A DNA stretch of 64,000 bases from Clostridiales bacterium (GCA_020859995.1 JAJBVE010000197.1:1-64000); one strand, 5' to 3'. Numbered from the stretch's first letter, positions 42,063-51,368 are shown. Notes: generated from the letters alone by a model not told the origin. Numbers and translations: made by a program.

Positions 42063-44864
42063 ATGATAATACAGGTGAATGTGGACAATATAGGATACTA
42101 TCAAAAACCAGTTAAGCGTGAAATAATAAAAATAAGAAAAAGAATGGCAAATAATTGGTATCGGATAGACTTAGCTGAGTTTGCTGATATGGTGGGTAAT
42201 AAGGGGCGTTCATTTACTCCTGGATGTTTAACTGGCGGAATTAAGGCAGACAACTGTGTGGCAATGCAGCTTTTAGTATTAGACTTTGATCATGGGACAA
42301 CTTTTCAAATGATAAAAGAAAGATGCGAACTGATTGGATTGAATATTTCTTTTGCCTATCATACTTTCAGTTCATCAGAAGCAGAAGAAAAATTCAGGAT
42401 AGTATTTGTACATGAGTATTTGATAGATGATCCCTATATTATAAAAATAGCAATACATATGCTGCAGAAAATATTTCCAGAGTGTGATCCAGCTTGCAAA
42501 AATCTTGACCGATTATTTTTAGGTGGGAAAGAACTGATTTATATGGATAATGTCGCACGTATTGCTTTAATGCAAGTGTATGGGGCGTTCTTCGAGGCAA
42601 TCTCTAAAAATGGTAATCGTTCAAGAAATGTTGATGCGTTTTGTAATACCTTTAAAATATATAAAGATAACAGATCTCCTGCAATTGGTTCAAACTATTG
42701 CATGACAAAATATAGCGAAAATGACGAGATCAGGGCTTCTACTATATTACATAAAATAGAAGATGCCACGAATTCGTCATTTTTTGTGTTAGAGGCTAAA
42801 GTATCTACTCCACACGCACACATACATAAAAGCAATACGTGCGAGCAAAAACTCAAAAGAACTGAAATAAAATCAAACACAAATTGCCAGCTCTTAAATG
42901 ATTTTAATAATGGTGAAAGCTTAAGCCATAATGAAAGGTTCTTAATATATACTAATATGCTCCAGATCAAAGGAGGCCAGAGTCACTTCTTTGAAATATT
43001 AAGTCGATATTATCACCAGAGTGTTTTTGAAAAATGGAAAAAAGATGCATTCTATATGAACAATTATAAGGCACAAAGATGTTCGGAAGAAAACTGTCCG
43101 TACTATCTGTTGTGCGACAATAAAGGAACAATAGTTGACACATTGACGAGTGACAGACAAATCAGATATTGCAGAGACAGAGAAAAATATTTGAGTTTGG
43201 AGGAAGCTTATGATTGCCTTTGTAATAATTTGAAAAAAGCAATCGAAAGTAATGATAATGGAATACATCTTATAAAAGCCCAAACTGCTTTGGGAAAGAC
43301 AAATGCTTACATATCATATATAAGTGAACATAAAGAAACGAGATTCTTAATTGCTGTTCCTACAGTTACTCTAAAGAATGAAATTTATAAGCGGCTTATT
43401 TCCACTGCAGGCGTTTGTGAGAAGGAAGTTTTTATGACTTTAAGTACCTATGATACTATCGTAAAGGATACCTTCCCGCCTGAAATAATAAAGGCAATAT
43501 CAGATAACCATAATAGAGGAATTCATTGGGAGACAAAAACGGTTCTGAAAAAATATCTGGAAATATTACGAACGGATAATTCTGAATTAAATGCAACGAT
43601 ACAAATCTGTGAGAAGATTTTGAAAGGTTTGGAAGCAATTAAGGACGAAAGAATTATTGTGACGACACATGCGTCTCTGTTACAGATGCCAGAGAAATTT
43701 CTAAATAATTATACTGTGATAATTGATGAAGATATCTGGAAGCTTCATATATCCAAACAGATGAAGCAGGTGAGCTTGTCCTCTTTAGAAAAAATAGAAA
43801 AGAGGAATTTTAAAGGTTTCTCAGAAATAGCAAGCATAGTTTTGCAGGCTGAGGAAGGCAAATACATTAGATTTACAAAAAAGTGCTATGGGGAAGCTTT
43901 GAAGGAAAAGGTGCTGGATGAATTGGAAATATACGATAATGTTAATGATATGCTTAGTATGACTGCTTTTGTTAAGATGAAGGAGGAAGGGTGCGTTAAT
44001 TATTTTGCTCCATCTAAATTACCTGATGTTAAATGTGTAATACTGTCGGCAACTTTAAATGCTGAAATATATCAACAATACTTCAGTGACCGTATGGTAT
44101 ATACTTATCCAGAACAAAACGCTGCGTATATCGGAAGATTAATTCAATATACTTATCATTCTCTGAGTAGAATTGATCTTGAAGAGAAAAATGATATTTT
44201 CGATATACTTAAAAAAAGATTTGACAGTAGAGGTATACCTTTTATTACATTTAAAAAGTATGAGCATTTGACGGACGGAAGAAGTCAAGGGTTACATTAT
44301 GGAAACACGGCTGGTATAGATGAATTTGCAGGTAAAGATATTGTAGTGATTGGCACGCCGTTTGGTAGGGAATTAGATTATAAATTAATCGCCTGCTATT
44401 TGGGGACAGATGTTAATACAAAGGAAGATTCCAGACCCAGGCGTAGAAGGATAGATTATAATGGATTTAGCTTTGTATTTACAACCTATTCTGATCAGTT
44501 GTTGAGAACTGTCCAGCTGCATGATATTCAAAGCGAACTTGAACAGACTGTTGGTCGTGCACGACTTTTGCGTAAGAATTGTACAGTATATTTATTTTCT
44601 TCATTCCCCTGCGAGCAAGCCAGAATATATACAGATAATTATTTGTTGGAGAATGGTTGTGATAGCTTTTTGAACGAGATAACAAAAATGGAGGTGGCTA
44701 ATAATAGCGAAGAAGCGGCATGCGAGAGCGCCAAAGAAAATAATGAAAAGGAACTCTTTGAGAATTATTATTGTACGAAAGAAGGTGATTTAAGTACGGA
44801 TGACGGATTAACTGTTGGTAAAAAACAGGAAGTAGTAGATGTGATAGAGGTAATCAACAGATAA
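42063..44864 (+). CDS. Primase-polymerase (AEP-like) / SF2 helicase fusion
   Basis: 933 aa. N-terminal domain: LLVLDFDHG near residue 70 gives the D-x-D metal motif of archaeo-eukaryotic primases; FRIVFVHEYLIDD and DPACKNLDRLFLGGKE fit the following strand and the R-l-F-x-G element seen in plasmid and phage PrimPols. C-terminal domain: AQTALGKTNAY near 406 is a P-loop, VIIDEDIW near 553 a DExD-type Walker B, and QTVGRARLLRKN near the end an SF2 motif VI. Cys residues at about 345-360 (CSEENCPYYLLC) may bind zinc. It is probably the element's replication initiator. Start ATG 42063 with GGGGTGA; ATG 42042 is possible. Domain calls rest on motifs only. Confidence 0.65.
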   Translation: MIIQVNVDNIGYYQKPVKREIIKIRKRMANNWYRIDLAEFADMVGNKGRSFTPGCLTGGIKADNCVAMQLLVLDFDHGTTFQMIKERCELIGLNISFAYHTFSSSEAEEKFRIVFVHEYLIDDPYIIKIAIHMLQKIFPECDPACKNLDRLFLGGKELIYMDNVARIALMQVYGAFFEAISKNGNRSRNVDAFCNTFKIYKDNRSPAIGSNYCMTKYSENDEIRASTILHKIEDATNSSFFVLEAKVSTPHAHIHKSNTCEQKLKRTEIKSNTNCQLLNDFNNGESLSHNERFLIYTNMLQIKGGQSHFFEILSRYYHQSVFEKWKKDAFYMNNYKAQRCSEENCPYYLLCDNKGTIVDTLTSDRQIRYCRDREKYLSLEEAYDCLCNNLKKAIESNDNGIHLIKAQTALGKTNAYISYISEHKETRFLIAVPTVTLKNEIYKRLISTAGVCEKEVFMTLSTYDTIVKDTFPPEIIKAISDNHNRGIHWETKTVLKKYLEILRTDNSELNATIQICEKILKGLEAIKDERIIVTTHASLLQMPEKFLNNYTVIIDEDIWKLHISKQMKQVSLSSLEKIEKRNFKGFSEIASIVLQAEEGKYIRFTKKCYGEALKEKVLDELEIYDNVNDMLSMTAFVKMKEEGCVNYFAPSKLPDVKCVILSATLNAEIYQQYFSDRMVYTYPEQNAAYIGRLIQYTYHSLSRIDLEEKNDIFDILKKRFDSRGIPFITFKKYEHLTDGRSQGLHYGNTAGIDEFAGKDIVVIGTPFGRELDYKLIACYLGTDVNTKEDSRPRRRRIDYNGFSFVFTTYSDQLLRTVQLHDIQSELEQTVGRARLLRKNCTVYLFSSFPCEQARIYTDNYLLENGCDSFLNEITKMEVANNSEEAACESAKENNEKELFENYYCTKEGDLSTDDGLTVGKKQEVVDVIEVINR

Positions 44865-44963
44865 GCTCTGCTCAGAACGGGTTAGAGATTATACAGAATC
44901 TTCTTGAATAGCTGAGCTTATAAAGATGTATTAGAACTGGACATTAGAAGAAAAGTAATAATG

Positions 44964-44998
44964 GCGGACAGGGGAGATTGAATTCCCCTGTCCGCTTT
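44964..44998. terminator. Rho-independent terminator
   Basis: GCGGACAGGGGA-gattgaat-TCCCCTGTCCGC followed by TTT. Between the primase-helicase gene (+) and the antitoxin relic (-). Confidence 0.8.
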
Positions 44999-45056
44999 CC
45001 AGGTTAAATGGAATTTCTGCCCAAGTGTAGAGTAAAAACACATGCCCATTGTCTGC

Positions 45057-45337
45057 TCATATATCGTACCTCTTGTGCAGTATTTCGTCCACTTCGTCTG
45101 CAGTGTACACTCCATCGGTCTTTATAGATTCAACTCCTTTTGCAAGCTCTGCATCTATCTGCTCTGTAGTGAGTGCGCCGATAGCAGTCGGCTTTTTCGA
45201 TGGCAGACGTAAATCAAAAGGCATTCCACCTTGAAGTACTATCTGGCTGTAAAGCATTTGTATTGCACCTGACGGTGAGATTCCAAGCTGGGAAAGAATG
45301 TTTTCTGCTTTCTCTTTCAGGTTCGTAGAAGGCTCAG
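45057..45337 (-). pseudogene. RelB/DinJ antitoxin relic, N-terminus lost
   Basis: The minus-strand frame reads SEPSTNLKEKAENILSQLGI, then MLYSQIVLQGGMPFDLRLPSK and a C-terminal EIDEIL-like helix, clearly a DinJ-type antitoxin. Just upstream of SEPS a TAG stop closes the frame, and no start codon for the ribbon-helix-helix N-terminus exists. ATG 45257 would yield only the C-terminal 66 residues. No matching toxin gene lies downstream. Confidence 0.7.
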
Positions 45338-45458
45338 ATTTCTATATGCAGTGAAATTACTTAGAATAGCTTTTTAAAATTGTTTACGACACGACAGGTA
45401 TTCCTCAGCTGATGTAATGCGCCAGTATAGGAAGTGAAAAATTGTGGGAAAATGAATG

Positions 45459-45488
45459 TGTGGTGGATGACATTAGTCATCCACCACA
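45459..45488 (-). terminator. Terminator of dinJ-yoeB operon
   Basis: TGTGGTGGATGAC-atta-GTCATCCACCACA, 13-bp perfect stem, 15 bases after the toxin stop. Confidence 0.7.
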
Positions 45489-45503
45489 GATATGGAGAAA
45501 TAA

Positions 45504-45770
45504 TTAGCTGTCTTCGTAATGCCCCTTGCACTGTTCCACCATTACTGTGTCATTTTCAAAGCGATAGACCAGACGGTCTTCGTGATTGATTCGTCTGCTC
45601 CACATGCCGCGCAGGTCGCCTTTCAGGGGTTCTGGCTTACCAGTGCCTTCAAATGGTGTCCTCTGGATTTCTTTGAGAAGCGCATTGATTTTTCTCAGCG
45701 TTTTCTTGTCATGGGAGAGCCAGTAGAGATATTCTTCCCATGCATCTTCGGCGAATTGGATTTTACTCAT
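45504..45770 (-). CDS. yoeB: Txe/YoeB family toxin
   Basis: 88 aa. It begins MSKIQFAEDAWEEYLYWLSHDKKTLRKINALLKEI, then PFEGTGKPEPLKGDLRGMWSRRINHEDRLVYRF and a C-terminal CKGHYEDS. These are the YoeB/Txe ribosome-dependent mRNA interferase signature, including the catalytic E, R and terminal H-Y residues. It overlaps the antitoxin gene by 8 bases, giving translational coupling. Confidence 0.92.
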   Translation of the reverse strand: MSKIQFAEDAWEEYLYWLSHDKKTLRKINALLKEIQRTPFEGTGKPEPLKGDLRGMWSRRINHEDRLVYRFENDTVMVEQCKGHYEDS

Positions 45771-46035
45771 CAGCGATAGCCTCCAACTCTGCGAATGATT
45801 TTTCTATGATACGCCCATCCTGTAACTGTTTATCAGCCTTTTTTAACTGGCGAAGGTTTGCGTCAGAATAAAAAGGGTCTTTTGGAGCTGCAATCTCAAA
45901 AGGAATGCGTCTGTCTCGGAGCGCCTTTTTGGTGTAGATCATATAGAACGTGCTGATATTCATACCCATGTCTGCACACATTTCTTCCAGTTCTCTTTTG
46001 TCATTATCGTCCAGTCTTATACTGATAGTAGTCAT
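45763..46035 (-). CDS. RelB/DinJ family antitoxin
   Basis: 90 aa. The N-terminal ribbon-helix-helix MTTISIRLDDNDKRELEEMCADMGMNISTFYMIYTKKALRDRRIPFEI binds DNA; the C-terminal part (QLKKADKQLQDGRIIEKSFAELEAI) neutralises YoeB. GAGGTGA precedes ATG 46035. A DinJ-like antitoxin with a YoeB toxin is a known mixed pairing. Autoregulation is likely through the repeats in the promoter. Confidence 0.9.
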   Translation of the reverse strand: MTTISIRLDDNDKRELEEMCADMGMNISTFYMIYTKKALRDRRIPFEIAAPKDPFYSDANLRQLKKADKQLQDGRIIEKSFAELEAIADE

Positions 46036-46065
46036 AACATTCACCTCAATCAAAGATATACGGTA

Positions 46066-46094
46066 AATATACTATAAAATGAAGCAATTTGCAA
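46066..46094 (-). promoter_or_regulatory. Promoter of dinJ-yoeB
   Basis: Minus strand TTGCAA (complement of 46089-46094), 17-base spacer, TATATT (complement of 46066-46071). Confidence 0.7.
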
Positions 46095-46127
46095 CTATTT
46101 TTATTCTCATGTATATTAAATTGCTTC
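46081..46127. promoter_or_regulatory. Inverted repeat at toxin-antitoxin promoter
   Basis: GAAGCAATTT (46081-46090) and AAATTGCTTC (46118-46127), a perfect 10-bp inverted repeat separated by 27 bases. One arm overlaps the -35 box, which suits an autoregulatory operator. Confidence 0.55.
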
Positions 46128-46329
46128 GATTTTATGATAATGGCTGCATATATACCTGACCATTTATTCCGTACATAGTGTACCTCCTCCATTGTATTTG
46201 TGCTGCGTATTCCTTTACGCATTATTTCAATGTATGGGGCATTATGAAATGTTATAAAAGCACTTTACAGATTTACAATTATAAGCGGATATCAACATTC
46301 GCGTAATAATAAGTGAGGAGGAACTGATC

Positions 46330-46518
46330 ATGTTTGATGCTTACGAAGACGTGGTAAAGATAGAAGATGTCTGTGAAATGTTGAACATTGGAAAAAATAA
46401 AGCGTACAGTCTGCTGATGAAAGGTGAACTTCATGGGTTTAAGATAGGACGTATCTGGAAGATATCAAAGAAATCGATTATAGAGTATATAGAACATAAC
46501 ACAAAGCAATATCAGTAA
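46330..46518 (+). CDS. Excisionase-family small HTH protein
   Basis: 62 aa. VVKIEDVCEMLNIGKNKAYSLLMKGELHGFKIGRIWKISKKSIIEYIEHN is the excisionase/MerR-type HTH. GAGGAGG precedes ATG 46330. Similar in sequence to the gene at 41647. Followed by a bidirectional terminator shared with the XRE gene. Confidence 0.82.
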   Translation: MFDAYEDVVKIEDVCEMLNIGKNKAYSLLMKGELHGFKIGRIWKISKKSIIEYIEHNTKQYQ

Positions 46519-46523
46519 GCTGA

Positions 46524-46556
46524 AATAAGCCATCACCGGGCGTGATGGCTTATTTA
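46524..46556. terminator. Bidirectional terminator
   Basis: AAATAAGCCATCAC-cgggc-GTGATGGCTTATTT with A and T runs on both sides, between convergent HTH and XRE genes. Confidence 0.85.
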
Positions 46557-46891
46557 TTTTCGCGTATCTTTTTGAACAACAGGAAGTATTCCTGCAGGAG
46601 CTGTTTTTGAGATTCATCGTCAGAGCGGAACAGTTCAACAATGTAGCTGGGGATATCAGCCTCTGCTTTCTCTCTGTGGTCTATGCCTCTGATGAGATAG
46701 TCCATATCGGTTGAGAGAATCTCGCAGAGCAATACAAGCTTTTCCATAGAAAGGCAGGTCAACCCTCGTTCAGATTCGCTCATATGTTTGACGGAGATAT
46801 CCAGTTTTTCAGCGAGTTGCGCTTGCGTAAGACGGTTTTCGTGCCTGAGCTGCGCGATGCGGCAGCCAATATCGGTATACAGATCATTCAT
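46550..46891 (-). CDS. XRE family transcriptional regulator
   Basis: 113 aa. N-terminal helix-turn-helix (IGCRIAQLRHENRLTQAQLAEKLDISVKHMSESERGLTCLSMEKLVLLCEIL) followed by a C-terminal tail of about 40 residues rich in charged residues. ATG 46891 is chosen over a TTG two codons upstream. Likely repressor of the element; a perfect inverted repeat lies 59 bases upstream. Confidence 0.88.
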   Translation of the reverse strand: MNDLYTDIGCRIAQLRHENRLTQAQLAEKLDISVKHMSESERGLTCLSMEKLVLLCEILSTDMDYLIRGIDHREKAEADIPSYIVELFRSDDESQKQLLQEYFLLFKKIRENK

Positions 46892-46949
46892 TGGCAATTT
46901 TCCCCCTTACCAGCAGTATATAAACTGCAGCCGATCAATAAAACACCAT

Positions 46950-46976
46950 AAAAGGTTATTTACAATTGAACCTTTT
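46950..46976. promoter_or_regulatory. Candidate operator for XRE regulator
   Basis: AAAAGGTT (46950-46957) and AACCTTTT (46969-46976), perfect 8-bp inverted repeat with an 11-base spacer. It lies between the divergent XRE (-) and J-domain (+) genes. Confidence 0.5.
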
Positions 46977-47098
46977 GAGTGTATAATTCTGTCAAATACC
47001 TTTCCTGAATATCATATATATTGCGATAAAGTGTTGCGTTTTATGCGTGAATCAGGTAGGAATGGAAACCCGAGAAAAATTCTGTCAGGCAGGTGTCT

Positions 47099-49669
47099 AT
47101 GAAAGACTATTATAAAACTCTGGAAATAACCAGTTCAGCCTCTACGGAGGTTATTAAGGCTGCATATAAAGCCTTAGTAAAAAAATATCACCCAGACAAC
47201 AACGGGGATAGTGTGGATGATAAAATTCAGGAGATCAATGAAGCCTATTCTGTACTATCAGATGAAAAGAAAAGAGAGGAATATGATCGGGCACTTTTCG
47301 GCAATAGCAGTGAAAAAAATGATGGAGGAGATTTCCAGGAATATTCTGCTGGATATCAAGAAACATCAAGGCGTAAAAGCCCGGTTCAGTCTGATCCTAA
47401 AAGGCGTTCGGTGCAAGGCTTGATTTACAAGGGTCATAAATTATATGAAATAGCTCCCGTATGCTATTATCTTAATTTTAAAGAAGAGTTGGAGGCATTT
47501 CGGAAGAGATTGGGACGTAAAAAAGACTCCCTGAAATTTCTTCCGGGGCAGGATAATTTTGACAGCTTGTCTCATGCCTATGTAGAACTGCTAAATGATC
47601 TGTTATCAATTTTCCAACGGGCTTGCAATAATCTGGGATTTGTTGATGAAGCAGCGGCTCTCTTTTTGGAAGACATTGATGATGCAACAATCAACGATTT
47701 ACTGTCGGGAACAACCTACAATGCATTTGGAAGCCAAATGTATGACCTTATGGAATACTATCCAGATCCCTCACCCGAACTGGATCAGCAGGAAATAGAA
47801 CTGTGCAAAAATTATATCCGTCCACTTTTAATGAATATAATGTATGGGATACGCATGCTGGAATTGTGCTACATTTCTATTTTGAAGGATATGTGGCCTA
47901 ATGCGATTCTGTTTATGTATGAGGAAAAAAGGTTCAATGAGCAATTTGAAATAAAATATAATAAAGATCAGGAAGACGCAGTACTTGAATTCTGCGTTAT
48001 GGTAATATGTAGCTGTCCATACTGGCCAGGTGCATATAATCAAATCTTAACAAAATTTGGAGACGAAGAAGGAACTTTACAAAAATATGCTGCCGGATAT
48101 GGAATAGATTTGACGGAGTATAAAGAAAAACTTTTCCAGAAACGTCTAAGTGAATTCTCGTCAGATAATTTATTGAAGTTAGATGCAATGCTTCATATGG
48201 AAAAGCGTCTTCACTATAAGAAAGTATCGTTTCACAACGAAACATGCAAGCGATATATTACAACTTTGATTAAAGAATATCAGGATTGGACGCCTGCGGG
48301 GGTAACTTCCTTAATAAAAACCTTAGATCAGTTTGACAAAAAATATGAGTATGATTCATCTAAAGAACGAACTACTCTCCAATCTGAGATTATCGCGAGA
48401 AAAGGATTCGATTTAAAATCAGAAGAAATAGAAACAATAAAAGAGAATATTTCTTCAATAAAAGCTTTGGAATCGGAATACGGATTTGAATTCACCTTAT
48501 ATTTGAGTGAACAAAAGAAGCTTCTTTCAGAAAGAATACACCAGGAAGAACAAAAAAGAAGAAAAGCTGAGGAGGAAAAAAGAACCGTTCTCTATGTTAA
48601 GGCATATAAGCTGAAAGATAAGCGATTTATTGAAGAAAAAATAGTATTACCTAAATTAGATGATATACAGCCATTTCAAAAGGTGACAGAACAAATCAAG
48701 AATCTATGTTTACCACTTTCGTTCGAAACACCCGTAGACGAATGGCTGAACACAACAAAGCAAATACTGGCTGTATTTAAGGAAAACGACTATCCCAATG
48801 TAGGTTTTGTATATGATCTAAATAAACAGTACTCTGAGGTGGATTATATTTGCGGTTATGACATTTCAAGCAAAAAAGTGTCTACAAAGAAAACAACTGT
48901 TCAAAAGCTGGAAGATGTCGATAACTTCAAAAAAGCAACTAAAAAGATTGAAAGTATTTGCCAGTCACTTTCATTTGAAATGGAAGCAAGCGAATGGTCT
49001 TCTCTTGTTAAAGAATTGTTAGAAATTTGTGAGCAAAACAAATATCCGGAAACGGATTGGATTAAAAAGCTGGATGCAAAATTTTCGGAGCTTGACAAAG
49101 AAAAACGAACTTTCAATCACACGGTCTACAAAACCAGAGAGGAGGCTCAGCTTGCAAGAGAAGATAAGGAAATTGTCGATCAGATAGACAAGGATACTTA
49201 TGACAGTCCTGTTGAAAGATTGAGGAGGTATAAGCAGGCAGGCTTTCGTTCTGAATATGGGCTAAAAAGAACAAATACGTTAGAAAAACAGATAATATCG
49301 GGATATTCAATGAAGGAAAAAAATGCTATCAATCATTTCTTTTCCAGTATAGTTTCAGTCCCTGTAAAATTAGTTGAATATGCTGCTTATGCATTACAGA
49401 TAATTTGTATCGTGCTAGGCGTTATCAGTATACTCATGATAGGTATTAAAAGCGCAATAGCGATATTTATTGTTGCATATATATTCTATTTGATAAAAAA
49501 TACAGCTGCTAAATATAAGCGCACATCAAAACCGGTTGATTATAGTGGAATTACCGTAATGAACGGAAAAATTATTTGGAAAGGCTCCTGTCAAAAATGT
49601 TTAAACTGGGTTGATCCTAAGTGCAGTTACTGCCCGCATTGCGGAGCAAAAATAGATAAGTACATTTAA
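47099..49669 (+). CDS. J-domain protein with tandem repeats, membrane segment and zinc ribbon
   Basis: 856 aa. Residues 1-66 are a complete J domain with the HPD motif (KYHPDNNGDS) that stimulates Hsp70. A helical middle follows. Two divergent ~64-residue repeats at about 518-581 and 603-666 share KL-D-x-x-x-F-x-K-x-T, C-x-x-LSFE and EW. Two membrane helices lie near 765-810, and a C-terminal zinc ribbon carries CQKCLNWVDPKCSYCPHCGAK. This architecture is not one I recognise. The gene stands alone between the XRE repressor and a small zinc protein. It may recruit host DnaK to the membrane. Starts ATG 47099 after AGGCAGGTGTCT. Confidence 0.8.
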   Translation: MKDYYKTLEITSSASTEVIKAAYKALVKKYHPDNNGDSVDDKIQEINEAYSVLSDEKKREEYDRALFGNSSEKNDGGDFQEYSAGYQETSRRKSPVQSDPKRRSVQGLIYKGHKLYEIAPVCYYLNFKEELEAFRKRLGRKKDSLKFLPGQDNFDSLSHAYVELLNDLLSIFQRACNNLGFVDEAAALFLEDIDDATINDLLSGTTYNAFGSQMYDLMEYYPDPSPELDQQEIELCKNYIRPLLMNIMYGIRMLELCYISILKDMWPNAILFMYEEKRFNEQFEIKYNKDQEDAVLEFCVMVICSCPYWPGAYNQILTKFGDEEGTLQKYAAGYGIDLTEYKEKLFQKRLSEFSSDNLLKLDAMLHMEKRLHYKKVSFHNETCKRYITTLIKEYQDWTPAGVTSLIKTLDQFDKKYEYDSSKERTTLQSEIIARKGFDLKSEEIETIKENISSIKALESEYGFEFTLYLSEQKKLLSERIHQEEQKRRKAEEEKRTVLYVKAYKLKDKRFIEEKIVLPKLDDIQPFQKVTEQIKNLCLPLSFETPVDEWLNTTKQILAVFKENDYPNVGFVYDLNKQYSEVDYICGYDISSKKVSTKKTTVQKLEDVDNFKKATKKIESICQSLSFEMEASEWSSLVKELLEICEQNKYPETDWIKKLDAKFSELDKEKRTFNHTVYKTREEAQLAREDKEIVDQIDKDTYDSPVERLRRYKQAGFRSEYGLKRTNTLEKQIISGYSMKEKNAINHFFSSIVSVPVKLVEYAAYALQIICIVLGVISILMIGIKSAIAIFIVAYIFYLIKNTAAKYKRTSKPVDYSGITVMNGKIIWKGSCQKCLNWVDPKCSYCPHCGAKIDKYI

Positions 49670-49837
49670 GCATTACCGAAATTATTTTTGGGCTTTACTA
49701 GATTTTATATGGCAAGTAGATAAAAGTATAGTAGTTGAAAAATTCATGATAGGTTAGCCATAAAGTTATGATATGCAATGTAGCAGAATGTTTTGTCTCG
49801 CAGAATAACTAATAGCAGATATTAAGGAGGTAGAGTA

Positions 49838-50020
49838 ATGGGTGGATTACTTGGTAACATGAGGAAGAAGAATGAAGCAAAGATGATCAACAATGCAATG
49901 AGAAATGCAGAAACAAAAAGAGTATGGTGCCCTAGGTGTGGGAAGGGCTATACGGTAAGATTTCTTGGGCCAAATGATACTAAAACATGTACATGCGGCT
50001 ATAAAATTCATAACAGCTGA
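49838..50020 (+). CDS. Small zinc-ribbon-like protein
   Basis: 60 aa. A basic helix (MRKKNEAKMINNAMRNAE) precedes CPRCGKGY...CTCGYKIHN, a compact four-cysteine metal site. AAGGAGG precedes ATG 49838. No enzymatic motif. Possibly a nucleic-acid-binding accessory. Confidence 0.7.
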   Translation: MGGLLGNMRKKNEAKMINNAMRNAETKRVWCPRCGKGYTVRFLGPNDTKTCTCGYKIHNS

Positions 50021-50117
50021 TATGAATTTTATGAGATTATAAAGCAGACAAAATATTCTATTTCAGGAAAAAGGCATCACTGATAGCTTGGATAAATAAG
50101 AATATCTCTCAGATTTT

Positions 50118-50138
50118 AATTGCATACTATAACTATGA
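50118..50138 (+). promoter_or_regulatory. Element-shared site A (AATTGYATAYTATAACTATGA), copy 1
   Basis: AATTGCATACTATAACTATGA matches 19 of 21 bases of 61245-61265. It lies upstream of the DUF932/YqaJ/annealing-protein module. It contains a TATAAC -10-like core but no clear -35, so an activator-dependent promoter or regulator site is possible. Confidence 0.45.
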
Positions 50139-50191
50139 AAGAGCAGTCGATTGTGTTCGGCTGCTCTTATCTTTTGCAGTAGGAGGTGCCT

Positions 50192-50269
50192 ATGGAGGAT
50201 ATTTTGATCGCAATAATCGAGGCGATCCTCAAGGAAACGTTGAAAGGAAAAGACGATTCAAAAAAGTAG
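50192..50269 (+). CDS. Possible 25-aa peptide
   Basis: ATG 50192 follows AGGAGGTGCCT. It encodes MEDILIAIIEAILKETLKGK and a Lys-rich end: an amphipathic helix with a basic tail. Strong ribosome site, but very short; it may be a leader peptide of the DUF932 gene or a genuine small protein. Confidence 0.4.
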   Translation: MEDILIAIIEAILKETLKGKDDSKK

Positions 50270-50323
50270 CACGGCAACAATAGCACAAATTCATATTCAA
50301 TTCAAAGAAGGAGGAACAGTACT

Positions 50324-51253
50324 ATGGCAGCAAATGTAGAGAGTATGTTTTATGTAAGGGAAGCACCCTGGCATGGGCTGGGGACAATGGTTATGCAGGC
50401 ACCGGATTCAGCAAATGCCCTGAAAATGGCAGGCCTGGACTGGCAGGTATTGCAGGAACCGATTTATACGGACGGCAGATATATCGAGGGCTATAAAGCA
50501 AATGTCCGCAGTAATGACCGCAAGGTGCTTGGTGTCGTAACGGACAGATATAAGGTCGTTCAGAATGATGAAGCGTTTGCTTTTACAGACGAGCTTCTTG
50601 GTGAGGGCGTCCGCTACGAGACGGCCGGGAGTCTGCAGGAGGGACGCAAGGTCTGGATTCTGGCAAGAATGCCGAGAGAATATGTGATGATGGGTGAGCA
50701 TATCAGCCCATATCTCGTCTTTTCTAATTCCCATGACGGCTCCGGCGCAATCCGGGTTGCGATCACTCCTATCCGTGTTGTGTGCAACAATACGCTGAAT
50801 CTTGCCCTTGATACGGCAAAACGTTCTTGGTCTATGATCCATACGGGCGATGTCAGGGAGAAAATGACGGAGGCAAGGGATACGCTGTTCATGGCGGAGA
50901 AGTATATGACCAATCTTGGCAAAGAGTTTGAGAACCTTCGGCAGAAGCAGCTGACGGACGATAAGGTGCAGGAGTATATCGAAGTCCTTCTGCCTTATGA
51001 GGATGATTCCACGCCAATCCAGAAAAAGAATGTGCGCCGCCTGCGTGAAGATTTACGGCAGCGTTATTTTGATGCGCCGGATTTGAAGGACGTTGGGAAT
51101 AATGCCTATCGTTTTGTCAATGCTGTTTCGGATTTCGCTACCCATGCCGACCCGATACGCAGGACGAAGAATTATAAAGAGAACCTGTTTTCAAGAACTG
51201 TGGATGGCAATCCGCTGATTGACAAGGCTTATCAGCTTGTGGCGGCGGCGTAA
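50324..51253 (+). CDS. DUF932 phage/plasmid-like protein
   Basis: 309 aa. MFYVREAPWHGLGTMV and the later VVCNNTLNLALDTAKRSWSMIHTGDVREKM mark the DUF932 (TIGR03299) family carried by phages, plasmids and ICEs. The biochemical role is unknown; it is usually near recombination genes, as here. AAGGAGG precedes ATG 50324. Confidence 0.9.
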   Translation: MAANVESMFYVREAPWHGLGTMVMQAPDSANALKMAGLDWQVLQEPIYTDGRYIEGYKANVRSNDRKVLGVVTDRYKVVQNDEAFAFTDELLGEGVRYETAGSLQEGRKVWILARMPREYVMMGEHISPYLVFSNSHDGSGAIRVAITPIRVVCNNTLNLALDTAKRSWSMIHTGDVREKMTEARDTLFMAEKYMTNLGKEFENLRQKQLTDDKVQEYIEVLLPYEDDSTPIQKKNVRRLREDLRQRYFDAPDLKDVGNNAYRFVNAVSDFATHADPIRRTKNYKENLFSRTVDGNPLIDKAYQLVAAA

Positions 51254-51368
51254 AAGGGAATGGCTGAAATACAGTTTACAGTTCTACAGTAGTGCTGAAC
51301 ATATAAGCGGTTTGATGCGGCATTGCAGATGCACAATAAATTATTGCCTATATCAAGAAAGGAGAAAT

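Noticed and set aside
44918..45115. Short minus-strand frame across the terminator at 44964-44998
   Set aside because: It translates a terminator hairpin and the tail of the antitoxin relic; no family or ribosome site.
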